Positions 1 through 7,763 of a DNA stretch of 64,000 bases are shown one piece after another (the first letter of the stretch is position 1; every line of letters begins with the position of its first letter). The position numbers and the translations under genes are program-made. Source of the DNA: Streptomyces sp. WAC05374 (GTDB lineage: Bacteria; Actinomycetota; Actinomycetes; Streptomycetales; Streptomycetaceae); contig NZ_SMNQ01000003.1 of the NCBI RefSeq assembly GCF_004353505.1, positions 434,001 through 498,000 on the forward strand. Reading direction: 5' to 3'. Under the pieces are notes generated by a model. That model made no database searches and was not told where the DNA came from. It worked only from the letters and a program-made list of their open reading frames with translations.

Positions 1-622
1 TCTCCAGGCTGTGGCGTGCGCCGCCCGACGGGGTGGGTCGCTGGGTCTGCTGGTACGCGAGCGGCGGCAGGTGGCCGCGGACCCGGGCGGCGCGTTCGAG
101 GAACGCGGCCAGGCTGCTGAGGGGTACGGGGTGTGGGGCGTAACCGCGGATGGTGCGGCGCTCGGCGAGCACGGTGGCCAGGGGGCGGCTGTCCGCGCCA
201 CCGGCTCCCGGCAGCGGAATGGTGGCGGTGGCCTCGCCGTGACGGAGGCGAGCGGGCGGTGAGGCGCCGAGGTCCCGCCCGGTGAGGCCGGCGCTGCCCG
301 CCTGCCGGTGGACGGCCAGTTCGTACGGGCTCCACCCGTCGGCGGCCTCGTCCTTGTCGTCGGGCGGGCAGTGCCGGACGATGCCGGCGTCGGCCAGCTT
401 CTCCAGCAGCGCGGCCACGGGGCCGGGGCCGGGTGACTCGTCCCAGAGGCCGTGCAGGTCCTCGGCCGTGCGGGGCCGGTCGAGGAGGGCGAGGAGGGCG
501 AGGAGGCTCGGCCGGGCGCTGAAGACCCGCCACTGGCGGCAGTCGCGCAGGACCATGCCGGAGTCGGCTCCCCATTCGGGGATCAGATCCGGATTGCGGC
601 GGTAGTACCGGCGATCGCTCAT
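1..622 (-). CDS. SagB-type azoline dehydrogenase (nitroreductase fold), N-terminal part, cut by window edge
   Basis: The frame opens with ATG at 622 and stays open to position 1, giving the first 207 residues. The N-terminus reads MSDRRYYRRNPDLIPEWG, followed by a helical winged-helix-like segment. Around residues 152-185 comes the LAERRTIRGYAPHPVPLSSL block that begins the nitroreductase/McbC-SagB fold. In this family an FMN enzyme oxidises thiazolines and oxazolines to azoles. A GAGGAG ribosome site lies inside the gap of 11 bases behind the YcaO stop, so the two are translated from one message. The FMN-binding C-terminal half is outside the window. The SagB reading rests on the neighbours plus the partial fold; a plain nitroreductase is the alternative. 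Confidence 0.82.
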   Translation of the reverse strand, partial: MSDRRYYRRNPDLIPEWGADSGMVLRDCRQWRVFSARPSLLALLALLDRPRTAEDLHGLWDESPGPGPVAALLEKLADAGIVRHCPPDDKDEAADGWSPYELAVHRQAGSAGLTGRDLGASPPARLRHGEATATIPLPGAGGADSRPLATVLAERRTIRGYAPHPVPLSSLAAFLERAARVRGHLPPLAYQQTQRPTPSGGARHSLE

Positions 623-633
623 GGGCGGGCTCC

Positions 634-2790
634 TCAGAGAAAGGGGTGCGGCATGGTGTTGAGCTCCTCCTCCGAGAGCGGGGTGGTGCGCGCCCCCATC
701 GCGACGGGCGCCTGGAAGACACGGGGGCCGCCGCGCCGGTGGAAGTCCCGGCGCAGCGTGATGGGGCACAGGCCCGGCACGATCGTCCGCACGACCGACA
801 CCCCGCATTCGTGCACGTCGATGGGGGTGATGTCGACGGTGATGGCCTCGTGGCCGGCGGCGGTCAACCGCTCGACGGCTTCGGTGAGGTCGGCATGTGC
901 GGGCCGTCCGCCGGCCCTGGGCGTGGGCAGTGGGCGCAGGGGGCCGTCCTCCATGAACCGCAGATGGTCCAGGCGTTCGGGGGCGCAGTAGTAGCGGCCG
1001 AAGTCCATGACGGTACGCAGGTCCTGGTCCCATTCGGGAACGCCCTCCGTCTGGAGCATCGTCTCGACCGAGTCCAGGCACAGACACGCCTCTTCCAGGG
1101 CGCCCTGAACGGCTTCGTGCGGGTCGAGGGCGGCGCGGGCCGCGTGGGTGACGACCGGCCGGGCAGTGGTGCCCGTGATCACCTGCACCCCGACCACGGG
1201 AATGCCCAGGTCGGTGGTGAGGTCTTTGCACAGGACGCGGGCGCCGGTGGCGGTCAGCCGCCCGGCCATCTCGCGGGCCGGGCCGTCGGGAAGGAGGGAC
1301 AGGTCCAGAGTGGGGAGGGTGAGCCGGTTGGACCAGAAGATGACGGCCGCGTCCCGTTCCACCAGTTCCAGCAGTGCGCCCAGGGCGGCGTGGGCGGCGT
1401 CGCGTCCGGCGGCCAGGCCGTTGGAGATGGCGTCGTACCAGGGCTTGTGGCCGCGTGGGAAGCGGTAGGGCAGATAGACGGCGCAGGCGGGTACGTAGCG
1501 CGGGCGCCCGGTCGTCAGCGAGACGCCCCGGACCCAGTCGATCTCGGCGTCCGGTTCGAACGGGCCGTAGCGGGGCAGGCGCGCGTACTCCGCGGCCGAA
1601 CCGAGGGGCAGAGTCCGGGGGTCGACGGCATCCCCACCGAGCGCGGCTAGGGTGGAGCGCACCAGCCGCGCCGGGTCGTAGACCCCGGCGGCGTAGCGCT
1701 CCATGGTCTCCCCCAGGGCGCACACCCGGGCGGTGTCGGGGTCCCACTTGTTCGCGGCGCCCTGCGGTTCGGCCTTGACGGGAGAGAACCAGGTCGTCGT
1801 CGGCATTCCGGTCGTGTACGCGCTCGTGGTGGCGCCCGCCCGGTCGGCCTCACGCACGAGCATCCCGGCCACCAGCCCGGTCAGCGGGTCGACGGCATGG
1901 CGCATGCGCTCCCAGTCGGTGCCGCTGTCGCGCTCGGGCGCGGCTTCGGGGCGTGCGTCGCCGCGGGGCGCGGGGCGGACACCGGCGGGGCAGCCGGGGC
2001 AGTGGGGCGTGTGCAGCAGCCGGTGCCGCGTACGCTCCAGCGACGCGTGGTCCAGCTCCACCAGGCACGGGGGGTCCTGAGCGGAGGGGCCGGACAGGGC
2101 CCTGAGGACTTCGTGGGCGAGCGTGCCGGCGGCGACGGCCGTGGTGGGCCAGGTGTCGCTGTCCGCCGCGCCGAGGAGGACGTCCAGCGGCAGGTCGGCG
2201 ATCGCCTGCCAGGTGTGGTTGGCGCGAAGGCGCCGCACCAGGCACACGGGGCACGCGGTGGCCGGGGGCTCCAGCCTGGCGAGCAACAGCCGGGCGGGGG
2301 TGCTGAGATACACCACCACCGGGCTGCCGGTCTCGCTCGACCAGTGGGCCCAGCCCGCGAGCTCGGCCTCGTCGGACGACAGCGGCACCAGTGCGGCATG
2401 CGCGGCGGTGGCGCCGCAGACCGTGCCGTCCTGCGCCTGCACCCCTGCGGCCACGAGCAGCGCACGGACGGCATCCCGCACAGGGCCGTGCCCGGCGAGC
2501 AGCACGGTGCCGTCGGCCACTCCGTACAGCGGATGGGCCGGCGTAGGGCCGCGCTCGGAGAGCAACCCGCGCCGCCGCAGCCCCGTCACGGCCCCTTCAG
2601 GCAGGGCTTCCAGGTCCACGGGGCCGCCCGCACCGACGATTTGGCCCGGGGAGGTCCCGCGCAGCCGCAGAGTGCCGGTGCTGGCACAGACGTACAACAG
2701 GCCCGATCGCGCGAGGAGGCGGACGTCGGGCCTGGGGGCGAGGGGAGGAGCGGCGGAGCCGGACGACGTCTGGCTCGACTGGGCGTTCAT
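634..2790 (-). CDS. Fused leader-peptide-binding / YcaO cyclodehydratase for an azole-modified peptide
   Basis: 718 residues. About 1-280 look like the leader-recognition/ThiF-like partner domain. It has two CxxC pairs (C180-C183 in ACPVCLVRR and C264-C267 in HCPGCPAG) that could hold a structural zinc. About 290-718 is the YcaO domain, with ATP/Mg motifs GETMERY (360-366), NGLAAGRD (457-464) and LGALLELVERD (470-480). Such fusions use ATP to cyclise Cys, Ser and Thr of a precursor core to azolines. The C-terminus ends MPHPFL, a shortened form of the PxPxP tail usual in azole-forming YcaO proteins. A GAAGGTGAG ribosome site precedes the ATG. The gene lies downstream of the precursor gene and upstream of the SagB-type gene. 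Confidence 0.93.
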   Translation of the reverse strand: MNAQSSQTSSGSAAPPLAPRPDVRLLARSGLLYVCASTGTLRLRGTSPGQIVGAGGPVDLEALPEGAVTGLRRRGLLSERGPTPAHPLYGVADGTVLLAGHGPVRDAVRALLVAAGVQAQDGTVCGATAAHAALVPLSSDEAELAGWAHWSSETGSPVVVYLSTPARLLLARLEPPATACPVCLVRRLRANHTWQAIADLPLDVLLGAADSDTWPTTAVAAGTLAHEVLRALSGPSAQDPPCLVELDHASLERTRHRLLHTPHCPGCPAGVRPAPRGDARPEAAPERDSGTDWERMRHAVDPLTGLVAGMLVREADRAGATTSAYTTGMPTTTWFSPVKAEPQGAANKWDPDTARVCALGETMERYAAGVYDPARLVRSTLAALGGDAVDPRTLPLGSAAEYARLPRYGPFEPDAEIDWVRGVSLTTGRPRYVPACAVYLPYRFPRGHKPWYDAISNGLAAGRDAAHAALGALLELVERDAAVIFWSNRLTLPTLDLSLLPDGPAREMAGRLTATGARVLCKDLTTDLGIPVVGVQVITGTTARPVVTHAARAALDPHEAVQGALEEACLCLDSVETMLQTEGVPEWDQDLRTVMDFGRYYCAPERLDHLRFMEDGPLRPLPTPRAGGRPAHADLTEAVERLTAAGHEAITVDITPIDVHECGVSVVRTIVPGLCPITLRRDFHRRGGPRVFQAPVAMGARTTPLSEEELNTMPHPFL

Positions 2791-2829
2791 GGCGGCTCAC
2801 CTTCGGCAGGGTGGGACGGCGAGTGGCAC

Positions 2830-2856
2830 GTGCCCCGCCCCCGGGGGGCGGGGCAC
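2830..2856. terminator. GC-rich hairpin between precursor gene and YcaO gene
   Basis: A near-perfect palindrome: 13-base arms GTGCCCCGCCCCC and GGGGGCGGGGCAC separated by a single base (in practice a 12 bp stem with a tight loop). It sits just after the precursor stop and before the YcaO ribosome site. There is no U-tract. RiPP clusters often carry such a stem-loop here to stabilise the precursor mRNA or attenuate transcription into the enzyme genes. That role is inferred. Confidence 0.7.
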
Positions 2857-2867
2857 CTGTCGATCGA

Positions 2868-2987
2868 CTAGTCGGTCTTCTCTTCCCCGTCCGGCACCGC
2901 CGGGTGACTGCAGGTGCAGTGACATGCGAGAGCGACCTCGGGCTCCGGGACGGCCATTTCCTCGAACATGTCCTTGATGTCTTCCAT
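2868..2987 (-). CDS. RiPP precursor peptide with Cys-rich core (ACHCTCSHP), 39 aa
   Basis: An unusually small gene preceded by a perfect AAGGAGG. Two in-frame ATGs are available. The one at 2993 is only 1 base from the Shine-Dalgarno, whereas the one at 2987 is 7 bases away, so 2987 is chosen. Residues 1-20 form an acidic amphipathic leader (MEDIKDMFEEM, then AVPEPEVAL). The presumed core starts at C22 and contains C22, C24, T25, C26 and S27 as cyclisable residues (ACHCTCSHP), followed by an acidic tail ending EEKTD. The position directly upstream of the YcaO/SagB pair, the leader/core composition and the hairpin behind it all say precursor. No leader cleavage motif such as GG is obvious; ALA before C22 is a candidate. 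I do not recognise the product family. Confidence 0.88.
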   Translation of the reverse strand: MEDIKDMFEEMAVPEPEVALACHCTCSHPAVPDGEEKTD

Positions 2988-3098
2988 CGCCATGCCTCCT
3001 TCGTGGAAGGTTGTGCACGCCGGGCCTCGGAGCCCGGGACGCGCATCCGCCGGACAGACGATTCCCCCCGCCCAGCACCTGAATACGGCGTGGCGTGG

Positions 3099-4274
3099 TT
3101 ACGCCATTCGGGGGACCTCATTCTGCTTTTCGGTGGCCCCCGAAAGCGTGCGCAAAAACGCCTCCCGGAACCGAGGATCGTCCTGCACCGCCCGAAGTCC
3201 GGCCATGACCTGCTCGGACTCGGCCAGCCGTGCGTGCAGCAGGTTCTCCTCGTAGGGGGCGGCGAACCGGCTCTCCAGCGCGGCGGCGTACCGCCCCAGC
3301 GCCGCCGCCGACCGCTCCCGGTCCCCCAGGGCGTCACCGAGGCACGTGCCGAGAAGTGCCGCCTGCTCGAAGGAGTCGGCGATCCCCTGCGCGCCCATGG
3401 GGTCCTTGTGGAGCACGGCGTCACCGACCAGCGCCCAGCCCTCTCCGTACGGTCTGCGGAAGAAGTTGGGCAGGTCCCCGCAGCAGTAGAGGCGGTCCTC
3501 CCGCCGCGCACCGGCGGCCACCGCGTCGCGGAGCTCCGGTGAAGCCCGTGCGAGCAGGTCCAGGTACAGCCGGTCCCGCTCCGCGCGCTCCCCGGTCGGG
3601 TGGCCGACGGGCAACTGCACGTTGATCAGCGTCAGTCCGTCGTGCGTCGGAATCGCGGCCCCGCCGAGGCCCGCGCCGAGGAACAGCCTCAGCGACGCGC
3701 CCTCCACGCCGCTCCAGTACGTGTACCAGGCCCGCGTGAGTCTGCCGTCCCACCGCGTGTAGGGGGCTCCGACCAGGCGCGCCACCGTCGAATGGCGCCC
3801 GTCCGCGCCGATGACCAGGCGGGCCCGCTCGACGGTCATGCGCCCGCCGGCTGCCCGGCAGGTCACGCCGGCGACCGCGCCGTCCTCCCGGTGGAGCCCG
3901 GTGACGGAGACGCCCGGGCGGAATTCTGCACCGGCCCGGACCGCGGCCCGGGCCAGAACCTCGTCCAGTGCGTACCGCCGCGGTGCGCAGACCATCCGCG
4001 CGTCCCCTTCGGCCGGGACGGACCCTTCCACCCGTATCCCGGGAGCCGAGAACGACAGCTCCGTCAGCGGCGGGCAGCCGGTGGCCAGGACGTCCTTCAG
4101 CAGGCCCCACCGCGCCAGCAATTCCATGCCACGCAGATGAATGAGCAACGTGGACAATGTGTCACGAGGGAATTCGGCCCGTTCCAGCATGAGTACGCGA
4201 TATCCGTGCCGTGCCAGCAGCATGGCTGTGGTGGCTCCTGCGCACCGGGCACCCACGATCGCCACATCGAACAT
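3099..4274 (-). CDS. FAD-dependent oxidoreductase (PHBH / geranylgeranyl-reductase-like), probable RiPP tailoring enzyme
   Basis: 391 residues from ATG 4274, where MFDVAIVGARCAGATT gives the N-terminal FAD-binding beta-alpha-beta unit. The upstream in-frame TTG at 4301 was not used because it would put residues before the strand and has no better ribosome site. RYALDEVLARAAVRAG and the LVIGADGRHSTVA motif (DG) follow, then GDAVLHKDPMGAQGIADSFEQA-type FAD/NAD closing residues near 290. The fold covers aromatic hydroxylases, flavin halogenases and reductases. No halogenase WxWxIP motif is visible. It is the first gene of the minus-strand run, 111 bases ahead of the precursor start. Action on the peptide is inferred from position only. 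Confidence 0.82.
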   Translation of the reverse strand: MFDVAIVGARCAGATTAMLLARHGYRVLMLERAEFPRDTLSTLLIHLRGMELLARWGLLKDVLATGCPPLTELSFSAPGIRVEGSVPAEGDARMVCAPRRYALDEVLARAAVRAGAEFRPGVSVTGLHREDGAVAGVTCRAAGGRMTVERARLVIGADGRHSTVARLVGAPYTRWDGRLTRAWYTYWSGVEGASLRLFLGAGLGGAAIPTHDGLTLINVQLPVGHPTGERAERDRLYLDLLARASPELRDAVAAGARREDRLYCCGDLPNFFRRPYGEGWALVGDAVLHKDPMGAQGIADSFEQAALLGTCLGDALGDRERSAAALGRYAAALESRFAAPYEENLLHARLAESEQVMAGLRAVQDDPRFREAFLRTLSGATEKQNEVPRMA

Positions 4275-4299
4275 GTCCACCCCGAAAAGGAAGAACGGC

Positions 4300-4354
4300 A
4301 AGGCAAGAGGGTGGGCCGGGCGATTTCGCGTGCAGTGCCGCCCCCTCTTGCCTT
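4300..4354. promoter_or_regulatory. 12 bp inverted repeat in the leader of the RiPP cluster
   Basis: Perfect arms AAGGCAAGAGGG (4300-4311) and CCCTCTTGCCTT (4343-4354) with a 31-base loop, 26-80 bases upstream of the FAD oxidoreductase start. It could be an operator for a cluster regulator or a leader hairpin. It could also act as a terminator for copA, which points the same way and lies upstream; it has no T-run. Confidence 0.5.
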
Positions 4355-4424
4355 ATGCGTCGTCCGACCGGCGCGGAATCCGCCGTCGTCACGGCTGGCA
4401 ATGATTCGCCAGCCGCCGGGCCGC

Positions 4425-6680
4425 CTACGCCGCCGGCTTGAAGCCGCGCAGGCGCAGGCTGTTGCCGACCACGAAGACCGACGAGAACGCCATCGCGGCG
4501 CCCGCGATCATCGGGTTGAGCAGACCGGCCGCGGCGAGCGGCAGGGCGGCGACGTTGTAGGCGAAGGCCCAGAAGAGGTTGCCCTTGATGGTGGCCAGGG
4601 TGCGGCGCGAGAGGCGGATGGCGTCGGCGGCGGCCCGCAGGTCACCGCGTACGAGCGTCAGGTCGCCCGCCTCGATGGCGGCGTCCGTGCCGGTGCCCAT
4701 GGCCAGGCCGAGGTCGGCCTGGGCGAGCGCGGCGGCGTCGTTGACGCCGTCGCCGACCATGGCGACCGAGCGGCCCTCGGCCTGGAGGCGCTTGACGACG
4801 TCGACCTTGTCCTCGGGCATGACCTCCGCGAACACCTGGTCGATGCCGACCTCGGCGGCGACGGCGTCGGCGACGGCGCGGTTGTCGCCGGTCAGCAGGA
4901 TCGGCGTGAGGCCCAGGGCACGCAGGCGCCGGATCGCCTCGGCGCTGGTGTCCTTGACCGCGTCGGCGACCTCCAGGACCGCGCGGGCCTCGCCGTCCCA
5001 GGCGACGGTGATGGCGGTGCGGCCCGCCGCCTCCGCCTCGTGCTTGGCGCGCTCCAGACCGGCCGGCAGCGCGATGGCCCAGTCGGCCAGCAGCTTCTCG
5101 CGGCCGACCAGTACCGCGTGGCCCTCGACGACGCCCTGGACGCCGAGGCCCGTGACGTTGGCGAAGTCCTCGGGGGTGGGCAGGGCGCCGAGCTTCTCCA
5201 TGGCGCCGGTGGCGACCGCCCGGGCGATGGGGTGCTCGGAGGCGTGCTCCAGGGCGCCCGCCAGGCGCAGCACCTCGGCCTCGTCGGTGCCGTCGGCGGT
5301 GTGGACGCCGAGCAGGGTCATCCTGCCGGTGGTGACGGTGCCGGTCTTGTCGAGGACGATGGTGTCGGCCCTGCGGGTGTTCTCCAGGACCTCGGGGCCC
5401 TTGATGAGGATGCCGAGCTGCGCCCCGCGTCCGGTGCCGACCATGAGGGCGGTCGGGGTGGCGAGGCCCAGGGCGCACGGGCAGGCGATGATCAGTACGG
5501 CGACGGCGGCGGTGAACGCGGCGGTGAGGCCGGAACCGTTGCCGAGCCAGAAGCCGAGCGTGGCGAGGGCCAGGCCGATGACGACGGGGACGAAGACGGC
5601 GGAGATCCGGTCGGCCAGGCGCTGCGCGGCGGCCTTGCCGTTCTGCGCGTCCTCCACGAGCCTGGCCATCCGGGCCAGTTGGGTGTCGGCGCCGACACGG
5701 GTGGCCTCGACGACCAGCCGGCCGCCGGCGTTGAGGGTGGCACCCGTGACGGGGTCGCCGACGCCCACCTCGACCGGCACGGACTCGCCCGTGAGCATGG
5801 AGGCGTCCACGGCGGACGAGCCTTCGACGACCGTGCCGTCGGTGGCGATCTTCTCGCCCGGCCGGACCAGGAAGCGGTCGCCGGCACGCAGGTCCGCCAC
5901 GGGGACGGAGGTCTCCCGGCCGTCGCGCAGGACGGTGACGTCCTTCGCGCCCAGTTCCAGCAGGGCCCTCAGGGCCGCGCCCGCCTTGCGCTTGGAGCGG
6001 GCCTCGAAGTAGCGCCCGGCGAGGATGAACGCGGTGACGCCGGCGGCGGCCTCCAGGTAGATGTTCCCGGCGCCGTCGCTGCGGGCGATGGTCAGCTCGA
6101 AGGGGTGGGTCATGCCGGGCTCGCCGGCCGAGCCGAAGAACAGCGCCCACAGCGACCACAGGAACGCGGCCGACGTGCCGATCGAGATGAGCGTGTCCAT
6201 CGTCGCGGCGCCGTGCCGCGCGTTGGTCCAGGCGGCGCGGTGGAAGGGCCAGGCGGCGTAGGTGACGACCGGCGCGGCGAGGGTGAGGGAGAGCCACTGC
6301 CAGTACTCGATCTGGAGCGCCGGGACCATGGCCATGGCGACAACGGGTACGGAGAGGACGACGGCGGTGATCAGGCGCTGCCGCAGCGGCCGCAGCTCGT
6401 CGGTCCGCTCCTCCTCGTCGGGGGCCTCGGGGGCGGGGGGCTCCGGCTCCCGGGCCGTGTAGCCGGTCGCTTCGACGGTGGCGATGAGGTCGGCCACGGC
6501 CACGCCGCCGGCGTACGCCACCTTCGCCTTCTCGGTGGCGTAGTTGACGGTCGCGGTGACGCCGTCCATGCGGTTGAGCTTCTTCTCGATCCGGGCCGCG
6601 CACGAGGCGCAGGTCATGCCGCCGATGGCGAGCTCGACCTCGGCGGTGGGGCCGGGTGTCGTCGTCGTGGGGGTGCTCAT
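4425..6680 (-). CDS. copA: Copper-translocating P1B-type ATPase
   Basis: 751 residues. One N-terminal heavy-metal-associated domain (about 14-78) carries GMTCASC (C24, C27). The ATPase core shows the membrane CPC motif (400-402, [13 protein letters not shown]), the phosphorylation site DKTGT (444-448), SEHP (481-484) and [13 protein letters not shown] plus a single CxxC domain fits Cu(I) export at the cytoplasmic membrane. Divergent from the secreted protein at 6845, with copper-type operators between them. Neither a separate CopZ chaperone nor a csoR gene is present nearby. Confidence 0.96.
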   Translation of the reverse strand: MSTPTTTTPGPTAEVELAIGGMTCASCAARIEKKLNRMDGVTATVNYATEKAKVAYAGGVAVADLIATVEATGYTAREPEPPAPEAPDEEERTDELRPLRQRLITAVVLSVPVVAMAMVPALQIEYWQWLSLTLAAPVVTYAAWPFHRAAWTNARHGAATMDTLISIGTSAAFLWSLWALFFGSAGEPGMTHPFELTIARSDGAGNIYLEAAAGVTAFILAGRYFEARSKRKAGAALRALLELGAKDVTVLRDGRETSVPVADLRAGDRFLVRPGEKIATDGTVVEGSSAVDASMLTGESVPVEVGVGDPVTGATLNAGGRLVVEATRVGADTQLARMARLVEDAQNGKAAAQRLADRISAVFVPVVIGLALATLGFWLGNGSGLTAAFTAAVAVLIIACPCALGLATPTALMVGTGRGAQLGILIKGPEVLENTRRADTIVLDKTGTVTTGRMTLLGVHTADGTDEAEVLRLAGALEHASEHPIARAVATGAMEKLGALPTPEDFANVTGLGVQGVVEGHAVLVGREKLLADWAIALPAGLERAKHEAEAAGRTAITVAWDGEARAVLEVADAVKDTSAEAIRRLRALGLTPILLTGDNRAVADAVAAEVGIDQVFAEVMPEDKVDVVKRLQAEGRSVAMVGDGVNDAAALAQADLGLAMGTGTDAAIEAGDLTLVRGDLRAAADAIRLSRRTLATIKGNLFWAFAYNVAALPLAAAGLLNPMIAGAAMAFSSVFVVGNSLRLRGFKPAA

Positions 6681-6702
6681 GCGTACTGCTCCTCGCCGAT
6701 TG

Positions 6703-6719
6703 ATACCCCGACAGGGTAT
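6703..6719. promoter_or_regulatory. CsoR-like operator 1 (copA side)
   Basis: ATACCCCGACAGGGTAT, an inverted repeat 23 bases upstream of the copA ATG. It matches the ATACCCC/GGGGTAT style of actinobacterial CsoR sites with one weaker half. It is the least symmetrical of the three copies. Confidence 0.75.
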
Positions 6720-6740
6720 GCCCTTCCGATGGGGTCATGT

Positions 6741-6757
6741 ATACCCCCCAGGGGTAT
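6741..6757. promoter_or_regulatory. CsoR-like operator 2 (central)
   Basis: ATACCCCCCAGGGGTAT, a perfect 7+7 inverted repeat, midway between the two divergent genes. Likely position of copA promoter control. Confidence 0.8.
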
Positions 6758-6780
6758 CGCGAGGCAAGCGATCACCCCTC

Positions 6781-6808
6781 TTGACTTGATACCCCCCGGG
6801 GGTATGGT
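6781..6808 (+). promoter_or_regulatory. Promoter with CsoR-like operator 3 in its spacer
   Basis: TTGACT (-35, 6781-6786) and TATGGT (-10, 6803-6808) are 16 bases apart. The perfect repeat ATACCCCCCGGGGGTAT (6789-6805) fills the spacer. This is the layout expected for copper-released CsoR repression of the secreted protein gene at 6845. Confidence 0.75.
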
Positions 6809-6844
6809 GAACGCACATCGGACACGCCTTGCCAGGGAGCCGCC

Positions 6845-7723
6845 ATGAACACCGGCATGAACACCGGCCTGAAGATCACCGCTTTCGCCGCCGCCCTCGC
6901 GGCTACCTTCGGCACGGCGTACGGGGTGGGCCGGGGCGTCGGCCCCGTCGTCGCGGCGCAGGAGCGCCCGGCCCCGGCCCACGGCGACCACCGCGACCGG
7001 GCCGCACCGGCCGCCCCCGGCGCCTCCACCGTGCCCGGGGGGCTCCAGGTCTCCGCGGGCGGCCACACCCTCGCCCTCCGGCCGTCGGCCCTCACGGCGG
7101 GACGGCCCGGCCTGCTGCGGTTCACCGTCACGGACGCGCACGGCCGCGCCGTCACGGCGTACGAGCGGGAGCACGGCAAGGAGCTGCACCTCGTCCTCGC
7201 CTCGCGCGACCTGACCGTGTACCGGCACCTGCACCCCGTGCGGGGGACCGACGGCACCTGGTCCACGCCGGTCGAGCTGCCAGCGGCCGGTGACTACCGG
7301 GCGTTCGCCGGCTTCACGCCCGCGGGCGGGCAGGCCCTGACGCTCGGGGCGGACCTCGCCGTGGCGGGGGCGTACCGCCCGGCCGCCCTGCCCGCGCCGA
7401 GCCGGGTCGCGGAGGTGGACGGCTACCGCGTCGAGCTCGCCGGGACACCCGAACCGGGGCGGGCGGGCGCGCTGACGGTCCGTATCAGCCGGAACGGCAG
7501 GCCGGTCACCGACCTGGAGCCGTACCTCGGGGCGTACGGCCACCTCGTGGCGCTGCGCGCCGGCGACCTCGCCCACCTGCACGTCCACCCGCACGAGGGC
7601 CCGGCCGGGCCGGAGGTGTCGTTCACCGCGACGGCGCCGAGCGCGGGCGCGTACCGGCTGTTCCTGGACTTCCGGCACGAGGGGAAGGTGCGTACGGCTG
7701 CCTTCACCGTGCACGCGCACTAG
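6845..7723 (+). CDS. Secreted or membrane-anchored His-rich copper-responsive protein
   Basis: 292 residues. The N-terminus KITAFAAALAATFGTAYGVG is a signal/anchor segment, followed by an Ala/Pro/His linker (APAHGDHRD). Two beta-rich halves each carry a His cluster, YRHLHP (about 127) and AHLHVHP (about 244), with the pattern HLVLASRDL / HLVALRAGDL repeated, suggesting an internal domain duplication. Shared control with copA suggests periplasmic-side copper binding. It resembles from memory the secreted protein next to CopZ-CopA in S. coelicolor (SCO1044). Biochemical role unknown. Confidence 0.8.
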   Translation: MNTGMNTGLKITAFAAALAATFGTAYGVGRGVGPVVAAQERPAPAHGDHRDRAAPAAPGASTVPGGLQVSAGGHTLALRPSALTAGRPGLLRFTVTDAHGRAVTAYEREHGKELHLVLASRDLTVYRHLHPVRGTDGTWSTPVELPAAGDYRAFAGFTPAGGQALTLGADLAVAGAYRPAALPAPSRVAEVDGYRVELAGTPEPGRAGALTVRISRNGRPVTDLEPYLGAYGHLVALRAGDLAHLHVHPHEGPAGPEVSFTATAPSAGAYRLFLDFRHEGKVRTAAFTVHAH

Positions 7724-7730
7724 GCTGGCC

Positions 7731-7746
7731 AATGGACTAGACCTGT
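7731..7746. promoter_or_regulatory. DasR-like (dre) site ahead of cutC
   Basis: AATGGACTAGACCTGT matches the dre consensus ACTGGTCTAGACCAGT at 13 of 16 positions and sits 18 bases upstream of the GTG start of cutC. Its core TGGACTAGACCT is the same as in the site upstream of nagK at 35770. Functional control by DasR is inferred. Confidence 0.5.
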
Positions 7747-7763
7747 AGCGAATGGAGCCGTCA

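Noticed and set aside
1..991. Several plus-strand frames in the first kilobase
   Set aside because: They are antisense to the partial SagB-type gene and the YcaO gene, whose products match known folds.
3099..4274. Flavin-dependent halogenase
   Set aside because: The PHBH fold fits, but no WxWxIP motif or halogenase GxGxxG-K pattern was found.
6703..6805. Operators of a MerR-type metal regulator
   Set aside because: The 17-base ATACCCC/GGGGTAT repeats match CsoR sites better, and MerR promoters need a stretched 19-20 base spacer, whereas here it is 16.
3600..6848. A 1082-codon open frame on the plus strand
   Set aside because: It runs antisense to the FAD oxidoreductase and copA, and its product is a Gly/Ala/Arg-rich shadow with no domain. 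Copy number of stops is low only because of GC content.
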